The notes under the pieces are model-generated. The model saw only the letters and a list, made by a program, of their open reading frames with translations. It had not been told where the DNA came from and did no database searches. Below are positions 7,959 to 17,308 of a stretch of DNA of 44,492 nt, piece after piece (the first letter of the stretch is position 1; every line of letters starts with the position of its first letter). The DNA comes from Betaproteobacteria bacterium. GTDB lineage: Bacteria > Pseudomonadota > Gammaproteobacteria > Burkholderiales > Burkholderiaceae_C. Where the stretch lies: the NCBI GenBank assembly GCA_024641925.1, contig JAHECB010000005.1, positions 1 through 44,492 on the forward strand, given 5' to 3'. Both the position numbers and the translations under genes were made by a program.

Positions 7959-10107
7959 GGTAAATTTCCTCTGCCAGGTCTCGTGAAATGCCTTCAACTG
8001 CCGCCAGGTCTTCAACACTGGCGCCGGCCACGCCACGCAGACCGCCAAATCGCTGCAACAGTTTGGCGCGTTTGCGGGGGCCAATGCCCGCAACATCTTC
8101 AAGCTTGCTGCCGCCCGTTCTGACGCTGGCGCGTTTGGCACGCATGCCGGTGATGGCAAAGCGGTGCGCTTCGTCGCGAATCTGCGCCACCAGCATCAGC
8201 GCGGCCGAATCATGCCCCAAGTACACCTTGGCGCGGCCATCGGCAAACACCAATTCCTCCAAACCGACCTTGCGACGCTCGCCTTTTTCCACGCCAATGA
8301 TGAGGGCGAGGTCCAGGCCCAGCTCTTCAAAGACTTCACGGGCCATACTGACCTGACCCTGGCCACCGTCCACCAGCACCAGATCGGGCAGGCGTGCCAG
8401 GCCGCTGCGCTTTCGGATGCGGGTTTCGCCCACCTTGGGCGCGGCCGCTTCGGCTGTCGGGTCGTTCCTGGCAGCGGCTTGTTCGGCTGCTGGCTCGATC
8501 GGATCAGGGCTGGATGGATCAGCCGCATCCGAAGACATGGCCTCGGCCAGCCGCGCATAGCGCCGCGTCAGCACCTGGCGCATGGCGGCATAGTCGTCGC
8601 CGCCGGTGATGCCTTCGATGTTGAAGCGCCGGTATTGCGCACTTTGCATCTGATGGCCCTCGTAGACCACGCAGGACGCCTGCGTGGCCTCGCCCGCGGT
8701 ATGGCTGATGTCAAAACATTCGATGCGCAGTTGCGCCAGATCGGCAATGTCCAGGTCCAGTGCGTCCACCAGCGCGCGGGTGCGCTGCTGCTGCGAGCCT
8801 TCTTCGGACAACAGGCGGGCCAGCGCCAGTTCGGCCCCCTTGCTGGCCATGTCCAGCCAGATGCGCCGCTGTTCACGCGGCTGGTGCTGCGCCCGCACCT
8901 TGGTGCCACCGGCCTCGGCCAGTGCGTCCAGCAAGCTTGAAGACAGTGCGTGACTGGTGATCAGCAGGGGCGGCACGGCCTGGCCCAGGTAGTGCTGCGC
9001 CACAAAAGCTTCCAGCACCGCCACTTCGGGCGCCCGACTGGTGGCCTCACCCGGTTCTGCGGCTTGCGCGTTCATCGACGCGTCGTCACCGCCCTCATCC
9101 GCCGGCTCCAGATTGAACAGCGCTGCGCCCTCGTCCACATGGGCCGGAAAATACGCCCGGTCGCCCAGGTGGCGGCTGCCGCGCACCATGGCCAGGTTGA
9201 CGCAGGCGCGACCACCCGCGACCTTGACAGCCAGGATGTCGACATCCTGCGCCGCGCCCGACAGGCTGCTGGCGTCCATTGACTGCTGGTGCAGCACACG
9301 CGACAGCGAGCCGATGCGGTCGCGCAGCGCCGCCGCCTGTTCGAACGCCAGCGCCTCGGCATGCGCCATCATCCGCGCCTGCATGTCGTCGATCAGCGCC
9401 TGCTGTTCGCCCAGCAAGAAGCGTTCGGCCTGGTGCACATCGGCGGCGTAGTCGGCCGCCGACACCAGGCCCACACAAGGCCCCGAGCAGCGCTGGATCT
9501 GGTACAGAAGGCAAGGCCTGGAGCGGTGGTTGAAAACCGTGTCTTCGCAGGTGCGCAGGCGAAAGACCTTCTGCATCAGCTGGATGGTCTGCTTCACCGC
9601 CCAGGCGTTGGGGTAAGGCCCGAAATACCGGTGTTTGCGGTCCACCGCGCCGCGAAAGTAAGCCATGCGCGGAAAGGCCTGCGACGCTGATGCGGCCACG
9701 CCGGTGGCACCGGCAGCAGGGGGCGTGCCGGTGATCTTCAGGTAGGGGTAACTCTTGTCGTCGCGAAACAGGATGTTGAACCGCGGCAACAGCGTCTTGA
9801 TGAGGTTGTTCTCCAGCAGCAGCGCTTCGGCCTCGGTGCGCACCACCGTCGTCTGCAGCCGCGCGATGCGTGACACCATCTGGCCGATGCGGGTACCGTC
9901 ATGGTCACGCTGCAGGTAGCTGGACACCCGTTTTTTCAGGTGCCGCGCCTTGCCCACGTACAGCAGGTTGTCCTGCGCGTCGAACCAGCGGTACACACCC
10001 GGCAAGGCCGGCAGCGCTGCCACTTCGGCCAGCAAACGGTTGCGCACGGCCTGGGCTTCGGCGCTGCCGGCGGCGGGGTTCGGTTCTGCAGGTGGTTCGG
10101 CGTTCAT
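7945..10107 (-). CDS. uvrC: excinuclease ABC subunit C
   Basis: UvrC makes both incisions around bulky DNA lesions in nucleotide excision repair. Domains in order: GIY-YIG nuclease (about 35-120, LPGVYRW and LLYVGKA), UVR helix-hairpin for UvrB contact (about 240-275), RNase H-like 3'-side nuclease with FDISHTAGE and LVDGGQGQ, and C-terminal double helix-hairpin-helix ([19 protein letters not shown]). At 720 residues it is about 110 longer than the E. coli protein. The extra length is mainly in two Ala/Pro/Glu-rich insertions, near 331-364 and 522-565. It is the first gene of a minus-strand operon and diverges from earP. Confidence 0.97.
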   Translation of the reverse strand: MNAEPPAEPNPAAGSAEAQAVRNRLLAEVAALPALPGVYRWFDAQDNLLYVGKARHLKKRVSSYLQRDHDGTRIGQMVSRIARLQTTVVRTEAEALLLENNLIKTLLPRFNILFRDDKSYPYLKITGTPPAAGATGVAASASQAFPRMAYFRGAVDRKHRYFGPYPNAWAVKQTIQLMQKVFRLRTCEDTVFNHRSRPCLLYQIQRCSGPCVGLVSAADYAADVHQAERFLLGEQQALIDDMQARMMAHAEALAFEQAAALRDRIGSLSRVLHQQSMDASSLSGAAQDVDILAVKVAGGRACVNLAMVRGSRHLGDRAYFPAHVDEGAALFNLEPADEGGDDASMNAQAAEPGEATSRAPEVAVLEAFVAQHYLGQAVPPLLITSHALSSSLLDALAEAGGTKVRAQHQPREQRRIWLDMASKGAELALARLLSEEGSQQQRTRALVDALDLDIADLAQLRIECFDISHTAGEATQASCVVYEGHQMQSAQYRRFNIEGITGGDDYAAMRQVLTRRYARLAEAMSSDAADPSSPDPIEPAAEQAAARNDPTAEAAAPKVGETRIRKRSGLARLPDLVLVDGGQGQVSMAREVFEELGLDLALIIGVEKGERRKVGLEELVFADGRAKVYLGHDSAALMLVAQIRDEAHRFAITGMRAKRASVRTGGSKLEDVAGIGPRKRAKLLQRFGGLRGVAGASVEDLAAVEGISRDLAEEIYRALH

Positions 10108-10130
10108 GGCGCCTGATTTTCACCGGCTTC

Positions 10131-10136
10131 GATAAT
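10131..10136 (+). promoter_or_regulatory. -10 element directly before earP (possible leaderless start)
   Basis: GATAAT lies exactly 7 bases before the earP ATG, with no ribosome site between. If this is the -10 box, transcription would begin at or next to the A of ATG and the mRNA would be leaderless. Confidence 0.45.
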
Positions 10137-10143
10137 CGCTTCC

Positions 10144-11274
10144 ATGCAGGCTCCGCACCCGCCCATGCCAAACGCGACCTGGCCCCCCCTGCGCTGGGAC
10201 ATCTTCTGCCGCGTCGTCGACAACCTGGGCGACGTGGGCGTGTGCTGGCGTCTGGCGGCCGACCTGGCCGACCGGGGCCACCGGGTGCGCCTGGTCATCG
10301 ACGACGCCACGGCGCTGCGGTGGATGGCGCCGCAAGGTCATGCTGGCGTGCAGGTACTGCCCTGGCCGCAGGACAAGGTCGACTGCAGCGCCTGGGCTTC
10401 GCAGGTGGACGTGGCCATCGAAGCCTTTGCCTGTGACCCGCCGGCCCGCTACGCGCAGGCCCTGGCGCCCCGTACAGCGCCAGGGGTGGGCACGGCGCCT
10501 CCTGCGCTGTGGATCAACCTGGAATACCTGAGCGCAGAGCCCTATGTCGAACGTTCACACGGCCTGCCCTCTCGCCCGCTGGGCGGCGCCCTGAAGTGGT
10601 TCTACTTTCCCGGCTTCAACACGCGCACGGGTGGCCTCATCCGGGCGCAGGACCTGCTGGAAAACCAGCAGGCCTTTGACCGCGACAGCTGGCTGTTGCA
10701 ACAACACCTGTCGCTGCAACCCGGCGAACGCCTGGTCAGCCTGTTCTGTTACCACACCACCACCCTGCCCGACCTGTTGCAGACCCTGGCCGGCACGCCT
10801 TGTCTGGTGCTGCTGGCCGGGCCCCAGGCCCAGTCGCTGCTGGCGGCCGGAACACCGCCGTTGCCCTCGGGCATGCGCGTGCAGGCGATGCCCTGGCTCA
10901 GCCAGCCCGGCTTTGACCGGATGTTGTGGGCCTGTGACGTGAATGTGGTGCGTGGTGAAGACTCCCTGGTGCGCGCCCTGTGGGCCGGCAAGCCTTTCAT
11001 CTGGCAGGCCTACCCGCAGCATGACGGCGCGCACCACGCCAAGGTGCAGGCGCTGCTGACACAGATGCAGGCCGATGCCGACCTGCGGGCCTTGTGGGCG
11101 GCATGGAACGGCATGGCGGTACCTGCTCAACCTGCCCGCCTGCCAGCGTGGGCAGCCTGGACAGCGCAGACCCTGCGCTGGCGTGACAGCTTGCTGACCC
11201 AGCCCAGCCTGTGCGATCAACTGCAGGCGTTTGTGCACACACGCCTGCAGGCCGGCGCCAGCACTGACGACTGA
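10144..11274 (+). CDS. earP: EF-P arginine rhamnosyltransferase EarP
   Basis: EarP transfers rhamnose from dTDP-rhamnose to Arg32 of elongation factor P, activating it for rescue of ribosomes stalled at polyproline stretches. The 376-residue protein has the family's N-terminal motif (DNLGDVGVCWRL) and the C-terminal VRGEDS motif with the catalytic Glu-Asp pair, plus ALWAGKPFIWQ. It is a GT-B-type glycosyltransferase with an inverting mechanism. The next gene, 222 bases downstream, is efp, its only known substrate. The start at 10144 fits the nearby -10 box; a second ATG at 10165 is possible. Confidence 0.95.
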   Translation: MQAPHPPMPNATWPPLRWDIFCRVVDNLGDVGVCWRLAADLADRGHRVRLVIDDATALRWMAPQGHAGVQVLPWPQDKVDCSAWASQVDVAIEAFACDPPARYAQALAPRTAPGVGTAPPALWINLEYLSAEPYVERSHGLPSRPLGGALKWFYFPGFNTRTGGLIRAQDLLENQQAFDRDSWLLQQHLSLQPGERLVSLFCYHTTTLPDLLQTLAGTPCLVLLAGPQAQSLLAAGTPPLPSGMRVQAMPWLSQPGFDRMLWACDVNVVRGEDSLVRALWAGKPFIWQAYPQHDGAHHAKVQALLTQMQADADLRALWAAWNGMAVPAQPARLPAWAAWTAQTLRWRDSLLTQPSLCDQLQAFVHTRLQAGASTDD

Positions 11275-11283
11275 TCCTGCTGC

Positions 11284-11289
11284 TAGAAT
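11284..11289 (+). promoter_or_regulatory. extended -10 element upstream of efp
   Basis: TGCTAGAAT (TGn plus TAGAAT) sits just after the earP stop and about 208 bases before the efp ATG. No good -35 is seen at normal spacing, as is usual for extended -10 promoters. It would give efp its own transcript with a long leader. Confidence 0.4.
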
Positions 11290-11496
11290 CGAGGGCTTTG
11301 CGCAGTTCATGCCCGGGTATCGGGGGCTTGGACACGTTGGATGGAAAGGCCCCGGCCGCCGCCACGTCGCACGGCATCCCATGCCGGGACATCCGACCCT
11401 GGCAGAGGGCGCAGCAACCAGCCGTCATATGCACTCCGCCAGCACGCCACACCCCAGTCGCCATCGACGGCACTACGTTACGGACACATAAACACC

Positions 11497-12051
11497 ATGA
11501 AACTCGCACAGGAAATCCGCGCCGGCAACGTCATCATGCAGGGCAAAGACCCGATGGTCGTGCTCAAGACCGAATACAGCCGGGGCGGCCGTGGCGCTGC
11601 CACGGTGCGCATGAAGATGAAAAGCCTGCTCAGCGGGTTTGGCGCTGAAACCGTCTTCAAGGCCGACGACAAGATGGACCAGGTCATCCTGGACAAGAAG
11701 GAGTGCACCTACTCCTACTTCGCCGACCCCATGTACGCCTTCATGGACGCCGAGTACAACCAGTTTGAGGTCGAAGCCGAGAACATGGGCGACGCCATCA
11801 GCTATCTGGAAGACAACATGGCGGTTGAAGTTGTGTTCTACGACGGCAAGGCGATTTCAGTGGAACTGCCCACCACCGTGGTGCGCGAGATCAGCACCGA
11901 CCCCGCCGTCAAGGGCGACACCTCGGGCAAGGTGCTGAAGCCGGCCAAGCTGGTGGGCACGGGTTTCGAGATCAGCGTGCCCATCTTTGTGGAAAACGGC
12001 GACAAGGTCGAAATCGACACCCGCACGCACGAATACAAGCGCCGCGTCTGA
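11497..12051 (+). CDS. efp: translation elongation factor P
   Basis: EF-P binds between the P and E sites of the ribosome and promotes peptide-bond formation at consecutive prolines. The 184-residue length is normal. The KOW-like N domain is followed by two OB domains. The loop that points to the peptidyl-transferase centre reads YSRGGRG, placing Arg at residue 32. This marks the EarP-rhamnosylated class rather than the lysine-modified EpmA class. I start at [10 protein letters not shown]; the open frame extends upstream, but that sequence is unlike EF-P. A terminator follows. Confidence 0.97.
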   Translation: MKLAQEIRAGNVIMQGKDPMVVLKTEYSRGGRGAATVRMKMKSLLSGFGAETVFKADDKMDQVILDKKECTYSYFADPMYAFMDAEYNQFEVEAENMGDAISYLEDNMAVEVVFYDGKAISVELPTTVVREISTDPAVKGDTSGKVLKPAKLVGTGFEISVPIFVENGDKVEIDTRTHEYKRRV

Positions 12052-12071
12052 GACCTTCCACGCTGCAAACC

Positions 12072-12095
12072 AGGGCGCTCACGGGCGCCCTTTTT
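12072..12095 (+). terminator. rho-independent terminator of efp
   Basis: AGGGCGC and GCGCCCT form a 7-bp stem with a 6-base loop, followed by Ts, 20 bases after the efp stop. Confidence 0.85.
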
Positions 12096-12113
12096 CTTGG
12101 GCATCATCGGCGC

Positions 12114-13106
12114 ATGGGTTTTGACTTTGACGCTGCTGTCACCGCGCCGTTTCGCATGCAGCCTGGGCTGCGGCGCCTGGCGGAGGCGTGCGACGCATTG
12201 ACGCCCGTGGCGCCGGGCTCGCGCCACCAGCGCGAAAAACTGGCCGTGCTGGGCGCCTTCTGGCACCGCGCGCTGGCTGTGCAGCCCGGGTTTGACGCCC
12301 AGCCCGCGCTGCAGGCCTTGATGGCCTTCGCAGCGCAGGCACACCCGCAGGCCTGGTCATGGGACCAACGCAGCGGACAGGTCGCAGCGCAAGGTGTTGC
12401 GGTCGACGCACAGGGCCAGGTGGTGCAAACGGGCCTGGGCAGCTTTGGTTTGGGCGACGAAGTGCAACGCTGCCTGAACGGTCTGCCGCCCGTGTGGCGG
12501 CAGACCGGCTTGCTGAGCCTGAGCTTCTGCGAAGACTTTGCCATCGTCGACGGCCGCGATGCCCGCATCCCCTGGCTGGCCGTGGCCCTGCCCAGCCACT
12601 GGGCGCCCGAGGCCAAGGTGGGCTTGCCGCTTGCCGCGGTGCATGCGCCGGTGGCCGACAATGCCTTGCTGGTGCAGGCCGCCGCACAACTGGCGCGCCT
12701 GGTGTGCGGACCCGAGCGCTGGGAACGTTTTGTCTGGAACGTGACCGACCAGCCGCGGCTGCATGCGCACCCCTTGCACACGGCCCCCGAACGCTGGCTG
12801 GATACCCCCGTAGCCCAGGCTTTCTGGCGCACCGAACACCAGACCTTCATGCCCCTGCCCGACTTGCAACAGGCCGTGTTCACCATCCACGTGCAGGTTC
12901 AACCGCTGGCGAATGTGCTGGACATGCAGCCCAAGAGGGCGCAGGCCTTGCACGATGCCATTGCCAGCATGAGCAGCAACGTGCTGGCCTACCGCGGGCT
13001 GAGCAGCGTGCAGCCGGCCTTGCTGGCCTGGCTGACTGAACGGGCTGCTGCGCAACCGGTGCCTGCCCCGCCACCGGTGCCTGCCCCGCCACCGGCGGCC
13101 CCATGA
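12114..13106 (+). CDS. DUF3445 protein (heme-dependent oxidative N-demethylase-like)
   Basis: The 330-residue protein matches what I know of DUF3445, whose members include heme-binding enzymes related to dimethylamine monooxygenase subunits. Supporting segments are the SFCEDFAIV strand, the IPWLAVALPSHWAPEAKVG region, WERFVWNVTDQPRLH, and FWRTEHQTFMPLP followed by AVFTIHVQVQPLANVL. The actual substrate here is unknown. The C-terminus carries a proline-rich tail made by an 18-base tandem repeat (PVPAPP twice). The stop overlaps the mnmC start (ATGA), so the two are translationally coupled. Family assignment is by eye. Confidence 0.75.
   Translation: MGFDFDAAVTAPFRMQPGLRRLAEACDALTPVAPGSRHQREKLAVLGAFWHRALAVQPGFDAQPALQALMAFAAQAHPQAWSWDQRSGQVAAQGVAVDAQGQVVQTGLGSFGLGDEVQRCLNGLPPVWRQTGLLSLSFCEDFAIVDGRDARIPWLAVALPSHWAPEAKVGLPLAAVHAPVADNALLVQAAAQLARLVCGPERWERFVWNVTDQPRLHAHPLHTAPERWLDTPVAQAFWRTEHQTFMPLPDLQQAVFTIHVQVQPLANVLDMQPKRAQALHDAIASMSSNVLAYRGLSSVQPALLAWLTERAAAQPVPAPPPVPAPPPAAP
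13056..13091 (+). repeat. 18-bp tandem repeat, two copies
   Basis: Two exact copies of an 18-base unit (CCGGTGCCTGCCCCGCCA) encode PVPAPP twice at the end of the DUF3445 protein, followed by a partial third copy. Such in-frame repeats are prone to slippage and could vary in copy number between strains. Confidence 0.85.
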
Positions 13107-15130
13107 AGGCGCTGCCGGTTGAACCCGCGCAACTGACGTTTGACCGCAGCGACCCCGCCGCTGTGACGCTGTACAACAACGCCCCCCAAGCGTCCGCAGA
13201 CGCCCGGCACGCCACCCATCAGGCGCTGCTGGCCGCCAACGACCTGCCGCGGCGCTGGCGAGGCAAGCGGCGTTTTGTCGTGCTGGAAACCGGCTTCGGC
13301 CTGGGCGGCAATTTCCTGTCCACCTGGGCGGCCTGGCGTGCCGACGCGCAGCGCTGTGACCACCTGGACTTTGTGTCCCTTGAATCACACCCCCTGCTGC
13401 CTGCCGACCTGGCGCAGGTGCTGGCCACATCACCCTGGCCCGAACTGGCACAGGCGCTGCTGCAGCAATGGCCGCCGCTGACGCCGCATCTGCATGCACT
13501 GCGTTTTGACCAGAATCGGGTGAGCCTGTTGCTGGTGCTGGGCGATGCGGCGCGCCTGCTGCCCGCCTTGCAAGTGCAGGCCGACGCGGTGCTGCTGGAC
13601 GGCTGGGCACCCACACGCAAGCCGCCTGTGTGCCAGGCTGGCATGCTGAGGGCCTTGGGCCGCAAGGTGGCGCCTGGCGCCACGTTGGCCGCCAACACAT
13701 CAGACACATCCATTCGAAACGGCCTGAACGCCGCCGGCTTTGTGCTGAACCCTGGGCCGCCAATGGCTGCAGGCGACACCCTGACAGGGGGTCACTTCCA
13801 GCCCCGCTACACCGTTGCGCGCGCGCCCGCTGTGGGTGCGTCGCCGGCAGAACCGCCCAGAACGGCAGTGGTGGTTGGCGCCGGCCTGGCCGGCGCCGCC
13901 GCAGCGCGCGCCCTGGCACAGCAGGGCCTGCAGGTCACCGTGCTGGAAGGCCAGCCAGCGCCCGCCACACGCGGCTCGGGCAACCCGGCCGGCCTGTTCC
14001 ACGGCACCGTGAACGCTGACGACGGGCCCTATGCGCGGCTGTTTCGAACTGCCGCGCTGGCGGCGCAATGTGAATACACGCTGGCTCTGACGTCGGGCAA
14101 TGCCGTGGCCGGCAGCGTTGGCGGGCTGCTGCGGCTGGAACTGCGCGCCGGCGGGCTGCAGGCCATGCAGGCGCTGCTGACGCGTCAGGGCTTGCCCGCC
14201 GACTACGTGCAGGCGCTGACTGCCGCCGCCGCGTCGTCCCTGGCCGGTGTGCCACTGCCCGGCCCCGCCTGGTACTACCCCGGCGGCGGCTGGATCAGCC
14301 CACCGCAATGGGTGGCCCATGCCCTGTCGACCCCGGGCGTGTCGACGCGGTTCAATCAAAAGGTGGCGGGACTGCGCCGACAAGGCCCGCTATGGCAGCC
14401 CCTGGACGCTGAAGGCCAGGTGCTGGCCCAGGCCGATGTGGTGGTGCTGGCACACACTCAGTCGGCGCTGGCGCTGCTGCAGACCATGGGCCACGCACCC
14501 TGGCCCGTCAGCCCTTCACGCGGGCAGGTCAGCCATTGGCCCGACGAGGGCAGCAGCCCGCGCCTGCCGGTGGCGGGTGACGGTTACGCTCTGCGCATCC
14601 CGTCGACCGTGTTGGCCGCTGCGGCCCACGGACTGGACGACAACGCCAACGGCACCCCGGACTGCGACCACCTGATGTGCGGCGCCACCCAGCATGAAGA
14701 CACGCCTACCCCGGACGAAACTGCCGCTGTCACAGACGCCGACCACCACCACAACCTGACCCGCCTGCAGCGGCTGACGGGCATGACGCCGAACCGGGCC
14801 AACATCAGCCTGCAGGGCCGCGCCGGATGGCGCCTGGGCACCGCCGACCGGCTGCCGATCGCGGGCGCCGTGCCCTGCGTCGACTGGCCCGCCGGACAAC
14901 GGCAAGACCAGGCCCGGCTGTTGCCGCGCGAGACCGGTTTGTTTGTGTTGACGGCCCTGGGGGCCCGGGGCCTGACCTGGGCGCCGCTGCTGGCTCAATT
15001 GGTGGCGGCGCAGGCCTGTGGCGCGCCGTGGCCGCTGGAACAGGACCTGGCTGACGCCATCGACCCGGCACGATGGCGTGTGCGTGCTGCCCGCCAGCGC
15101 CGTGACGGGGCGAGCCCCGCGAACCGGTGA
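13103..15130 (+). CDS. mnmC: bifunctional tRNA 5-methylaminomethyl-2-thiouridine synthase MnmC
   Basis: MnmC carries out the last two steps of mnm5s2U synthesis at tRNA wobble position 34. The C-terminal oxidoreductase removes the carboxymethyl group with FAD, and the N-terminal methyltransferase then adds a methyl group from SAM. The 675-residue protein shows the methyltransferase half first (ETGFGLGGNFLSTW, then DGWAPTRKP), then the FAD half with the dinucleotide motif VVGAGLAGAAAARAL near residue 255 and the C-terminal ALGARGLTWAPLLA. The size fits full-length fused MnmC. It is coupled to the upstream DUF3445 gene. Confidence 0.96.
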   Translation: MKALPVEPAQLTFDRSDPAAVTLYNNAPQASADARHATHQALLAANDLPRRWRGKRRFVVLETGFGLGGNFLSTWAAWRADAQRCDHLDFVSLESHPLLPADLAQVLATSPWPELAQALLQQWPPLTPHLHALRFDQNRVSLLLVLGDAARLLPALQVQADAVLLDGWAPTRKPPVCQAGMLRALGRKVAPGATLAANTSDTSIRNGLNAAGFVLNPGPPMAAGDTLTGGHFQPRYTVARAPAVGASPAEPPRTAVVVGAGLAGAAAARALAQQGLQVTVLEGQPAPATRGSGNPAGLFHGTVNADDGPYARLFRTAALAAQCEYTLALTSGNAVAGSVGGLLRLELRAGGLQAMQALLTRQGLPADYVQALTAAAASSLAGVPLPGPAWYYPGGGWISPPQWVAHALSTPGVSTRFNQKVAGLRRQGPLWQPLDAEGQVLAQADVVVLAHTQSALALLQTMGHAPWPVSPSRGQVSHWPDEGSSPRLPVAGDGYALRIPSTVLAAAAHGLDDNANGTPDCDHLMCGATQHEDTPTPDETAAVTDADHHHNLTRLQRLTGMTPNRANISLQGRAGWRLGTADRLPIAGAVPCVDWPAGQRQDQARLLPRETGLFVLTALGARGLTWAPLLAQLVAAQACGAPWPLEQDLADAIDPARWRVRAARQRRDGASPANR

Positions 15131-15172
15131 ATCAGCGGTGTGTCTGTCGGCGCTGGGGCAACGCCGAGGCTG

Positions 15173-15352
15173 TCAAGCCGCGGGGCCGGGCGCAGGTGCG
15201 TCGTCTGCACCATCGCCGTCCTCAGCATCGTCCGGCAAGGGCGCCAGACCAGCAGCCTTGCGGGCCGCCTTTTCCCGATCTTTTTCTTCTTTTTTCTTTC
15301 TCTTGACCATCTCGCGTTGGCGTTTTTCGAAAGAGTAGTTGGGTTTGGCCAA
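15173..15352 (-). CDS. small highly charged protein, conserved in Burkholderiales
   Basis: I know no function for this protein. With a TTG start at 15352 it is 59 residues: MAKPNYSFEKRQRE, a lysine/glutamate-rich helix, then a short acidic Ala/Pro tail. TTG is preferred over the ATG at 15385 because MAKPNYSFEKRQ is the form I recall from related bacteria. A GAGGA ribosome site also lies about 9 bases before it. The protein has no membrane segment and is probably a cytoplasmic, possibly nucleic-acid- or ribosome-associated, basic peptide. Confidence 0.65.
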   Translation of the reverse strand: MAKPNYSFEKRQREMVKRKKKEEKDREKAARKAAGLAPLPDDAEDGDGADDAPAPGPAA

Positions 15353-15448
15353 AGTTAGTGTTCCTCGTGCAATGGGGCGCCGCATTCAGCGCCGGGGCCG
15401 GCATCAACGCCAGCCCTGAAACTGCATTAGAACACCAGGCCACCATGG

Positions 15449-16129
15449 CTATGGCCGCAAAAAGTCCAAACGTTGCACACCCGAGGTGGTTCCCAGCAGG
15501 CAGACCTGGGCACGGTGGCGCGCAAAGATGCCCACAGTCACCACGCCAGGCCACTGGTTGACTTCGGTCTCCATGGCCATCGGGTCGCTGATGCGCAGGC
15601 CGCGCACGTCCAGCAACGGATGGCCGTTGTCGGTGAGTACACCGGCGCGCAACGTGGCCACACCACCCAGCGCTGCAAAACGGCGCACCACCTGCGGTAC
15701 CGCCATGGGAATCACTTCCACCGGCAGCGCAAACGCGCCCAGCACCTCCACACGCTTGCTGACATCGGCGATGCAAATGAAACGCTCGGCCAGGTCGGCC
15801 ACGATCTTTTCGCGGGTGAGCGCAGCACCGCCACCCTTGATCATGCAGCCGCTGCCGTCAATTTCATCCGCACCATCCACATACACCGGCAGGCTTTGCA
15901 CCTCGGTGGTGTCAAACACGGTGATGCCGTGTCGCTGCAGCCGTTCAGTGCTGGCCTTGGAGCTGGAAACGGCGCCGCGTATCTGCTGCTTCATGGCAGC
16001 CAATGCGTCGATGAAGTGGTTCACGGTCGAGCCCGTGCCCACCCCCACCAGCGCACCCGGCACCACAAATTCCAGCGCTGCCCGGCCCACCAGTGCCTTG
16101 AGTTTTTCTTGCGGATTGTCTTGGTTCAT
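15449..16129 (-). CDS. rpiA: ribose-5-phosphate isomerase A
   Basis: RpiA interconverts ribulose 5-phosphate and ribose 5-phosphate in the non-oxidative pentose phosphate pathway. The 226-residue protein shows the family blocks [51 protein letters not shown] and the closing [11 protein letters not shown]. The catalytic Asp and Glu of DGADEID and the Lys of [11 protein letters not shown] are present. It diverges from pyrD across 92 bases, and both genes have a -10-like box right before their start codons. Confidence 0.96.
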   Translation of the reverse strand: MNQDNPQEKLKALVGRAALEFVVPGALVGVGTGSTVNHFIDALAAMKQQIRGAVSSSKASTERLQRHGITVFDTTEVQSLPVYVDGADEIDGSGCMIKGGGAALTREKIVADLAERFICIADVSKRVEVLGAFALPVEVIPMAVPQVVRRFAALGGVATLRAGVLTDNGHPLLDVRGLRISDPMAMETEVNQWPGVVTVGIFARHRAQVCLLGTTSGVQRLDFLRP

Positions 16130-16135
16130 GCCGTC

Positions 16136-16141
16136 ATTATC
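16136..16141 (-). promoter_or_regulatory. -10 element directly before rpiA
   Basis: GATAAT on the minus strand ends 6 bases before the rpiA ATG, and no ribosome site lies between. This is the spacing expected for a leaderless transcript. Confidence 0.45.
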
Positions 16142-16209
16142 CAGGCGCCGCTGAAGCCTTCGGCATACCGAATCGAGCCCGCCCGCGCCGGCATGCCGCC
16201 CTGCCCTGA

Positions 16210-16215
16210 GACAAT
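16210..16215 (+). promoter_or_regulatory. -10 element directly before pyrD
   Basis: GACAAT ends 6 bases before the ATG at 16222. It would support initiation of transcription at the start codon. Confidence 0.35.
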
Positions 16216-16221
16216 GTGTGC

Positions 16222-17271
16222 ATGTCGCTGATGCCCTATGCCCTGACCCGCCCCTTCCTGTTTGGCCTGGACCCCGAAGCCGCGCACGACCTGACCATGG
16301 GCAGCCTGCAGCGCCTGCAGAACACGCCTGCGCAGTGCCTGTGGCAGCAGACCCGGGTGCCCGATCCGGTGCAGCTGCTGGGCATCCGCTGGCCCAACCG
16401 CATCGGCCTGGCCGCAGGCCTGGACAAAAACGGCCAGTGCATCGACGGCCTGGGCGCCATGGGCTTCGGCTTCATTGAAGTCGGCACGGTCACGCCCAAG
16501 GCACAGCCGGGCAATCCCAAGCCGCGCATGTTCAGGCTGCCAGCAGCGAACGCGCTGATCAACCGGCTGGGTTTCAACAACCAGGGCCTGGACGCTTTTG
16601 TGGCCAATGTGCAGCGCGCGCGCAGCTTTCGAGCTGCCGGCGGTGTGCTGGGTCTGAACATCGGCAAAAACGCCAGTACCCCGATCGAGCGCGCGGTCGA
16701 CGACTACCTGCTGTGTCTGGACGGCGTGTTTGCCCATGCCGACTACGTCACCGTCAACATCTCCAGCCCCAACACACAGAACCTGCGGTCGCTGCAAAGT
16801 GACGAGGCACTGGACGGCCTGCTGTCGGCGCTGCAGGCACGGCGGCTGGAGCTGTCGCAACGCCACGGCAAGGACGTGCCGCTGCTGCTGAAGATTGCGC
16901 CCGATCTGGACGAATCGCAGGTGGCGGTGATTGCGGTCACCGTGCGCAAGAACGACATCGACGGTGTCATCGCCACCAACACCACGCTGGCGCGTGATGC
17001 CGTGGCCGGCCAGCCCCACGCCTCGGAAACCGGCGGTCTGAGCGGTGCGCCGGTGCTGCAGGCCAGCAACCGCGTCATATCGCAATTACGCGCTGCGCTG
17101 GGCCCGGTCTACCCGATCGTGGGCGTGGGCGGTGTGATGAGTGGCGCCGATGCCCGCAGCAAGATCGAAGCCGGGGCCGACCTGGTGCAGATCTACACCG
17201 GCCTGATCTACCGCGGGCCCGAACTGGTCCGCGAAGCGGCAACCGCCCTGGCCGCCATGCGCAAGGCCTGA
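16222..17271 (+). CDS. pyrD: dihydroorotate dehydrogenase (quinone), class 2
   Basis: PyrD oxidises dihydroorotate to orotate in pyrimidine synthesis and passes electrons to ubiquinone at the inner membrane. The 349-residue protein has the amphipathic N-terminal extension of class 2 enzymes. It also has the FMN-barrel motifs [40 protein letters not shown] (with the catalytic-base Ser), IATNTT and the phosphate-binding GVGGV. I start at ATG 16222; a GTG 6 bases upstream is possible. Confidence 0.96.
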   Translation: MSLMPYALTRPFLFGLDPEAAHDLTMGSLQRLQNTPAQCLWQQTRVPDPVQLLGIRWPNRIGLAAGLDKNGQCIDGLGAMGFGFIEVGTVTPKAQPGNPKPRMFRLPAANALINRLGFNNQGLDAFVANVQRARSFRAAGGVLGLNIGKNASTPIERAVDDYLLCLDGVFAHADYVTVNISSPNTQNLRSLQSDEALDGLLSALQARRLELSQRHGKDVPLLLKIAPDLDESQVAVIAVTVRKNDIDGVIATNTTLARDAVAGQPHASETGGLSGAPVLQASNRVISQLRAALGPVYPIVGVGGVMSGADARSKIEAGADLVQIYTGLIYRGPELVREAATALAAMRKA

Positions 17272-17308
17272 ACGCCTGGGCGTCGTTCAGTCGCGTCTGT
17301 CGAACCGG

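Noticed and set aside
6789-8123. 444-codon open frame on the plus strand
   Set aside because: Its translation is Gln/His/Arg-rich shadow sequence antisense to pgsA, the lipoprotein gene and the uvrC end.
11341-11496. upstream extension of efp in the same frame
   Set aside because: EF-P proteins start at MKLAQEIR with Arg32 correctly placed from that Met; the extension is Arg/Pro/His-rich and unlike the family.
13056-13091. tandem repeat considered as a possible CRISPR or regulatory repeat
   Set aside because: There are only two copies with no spacers, and it is in frame within a coding tail (PVPAPP).
12357-13919. 520-codon open frame on the minus strand
   Set aside because: It is antisense to the DUF3445 and mnmC genes, with Arg/Pro/Ala-rich composition typical of high-GC antisense frames.
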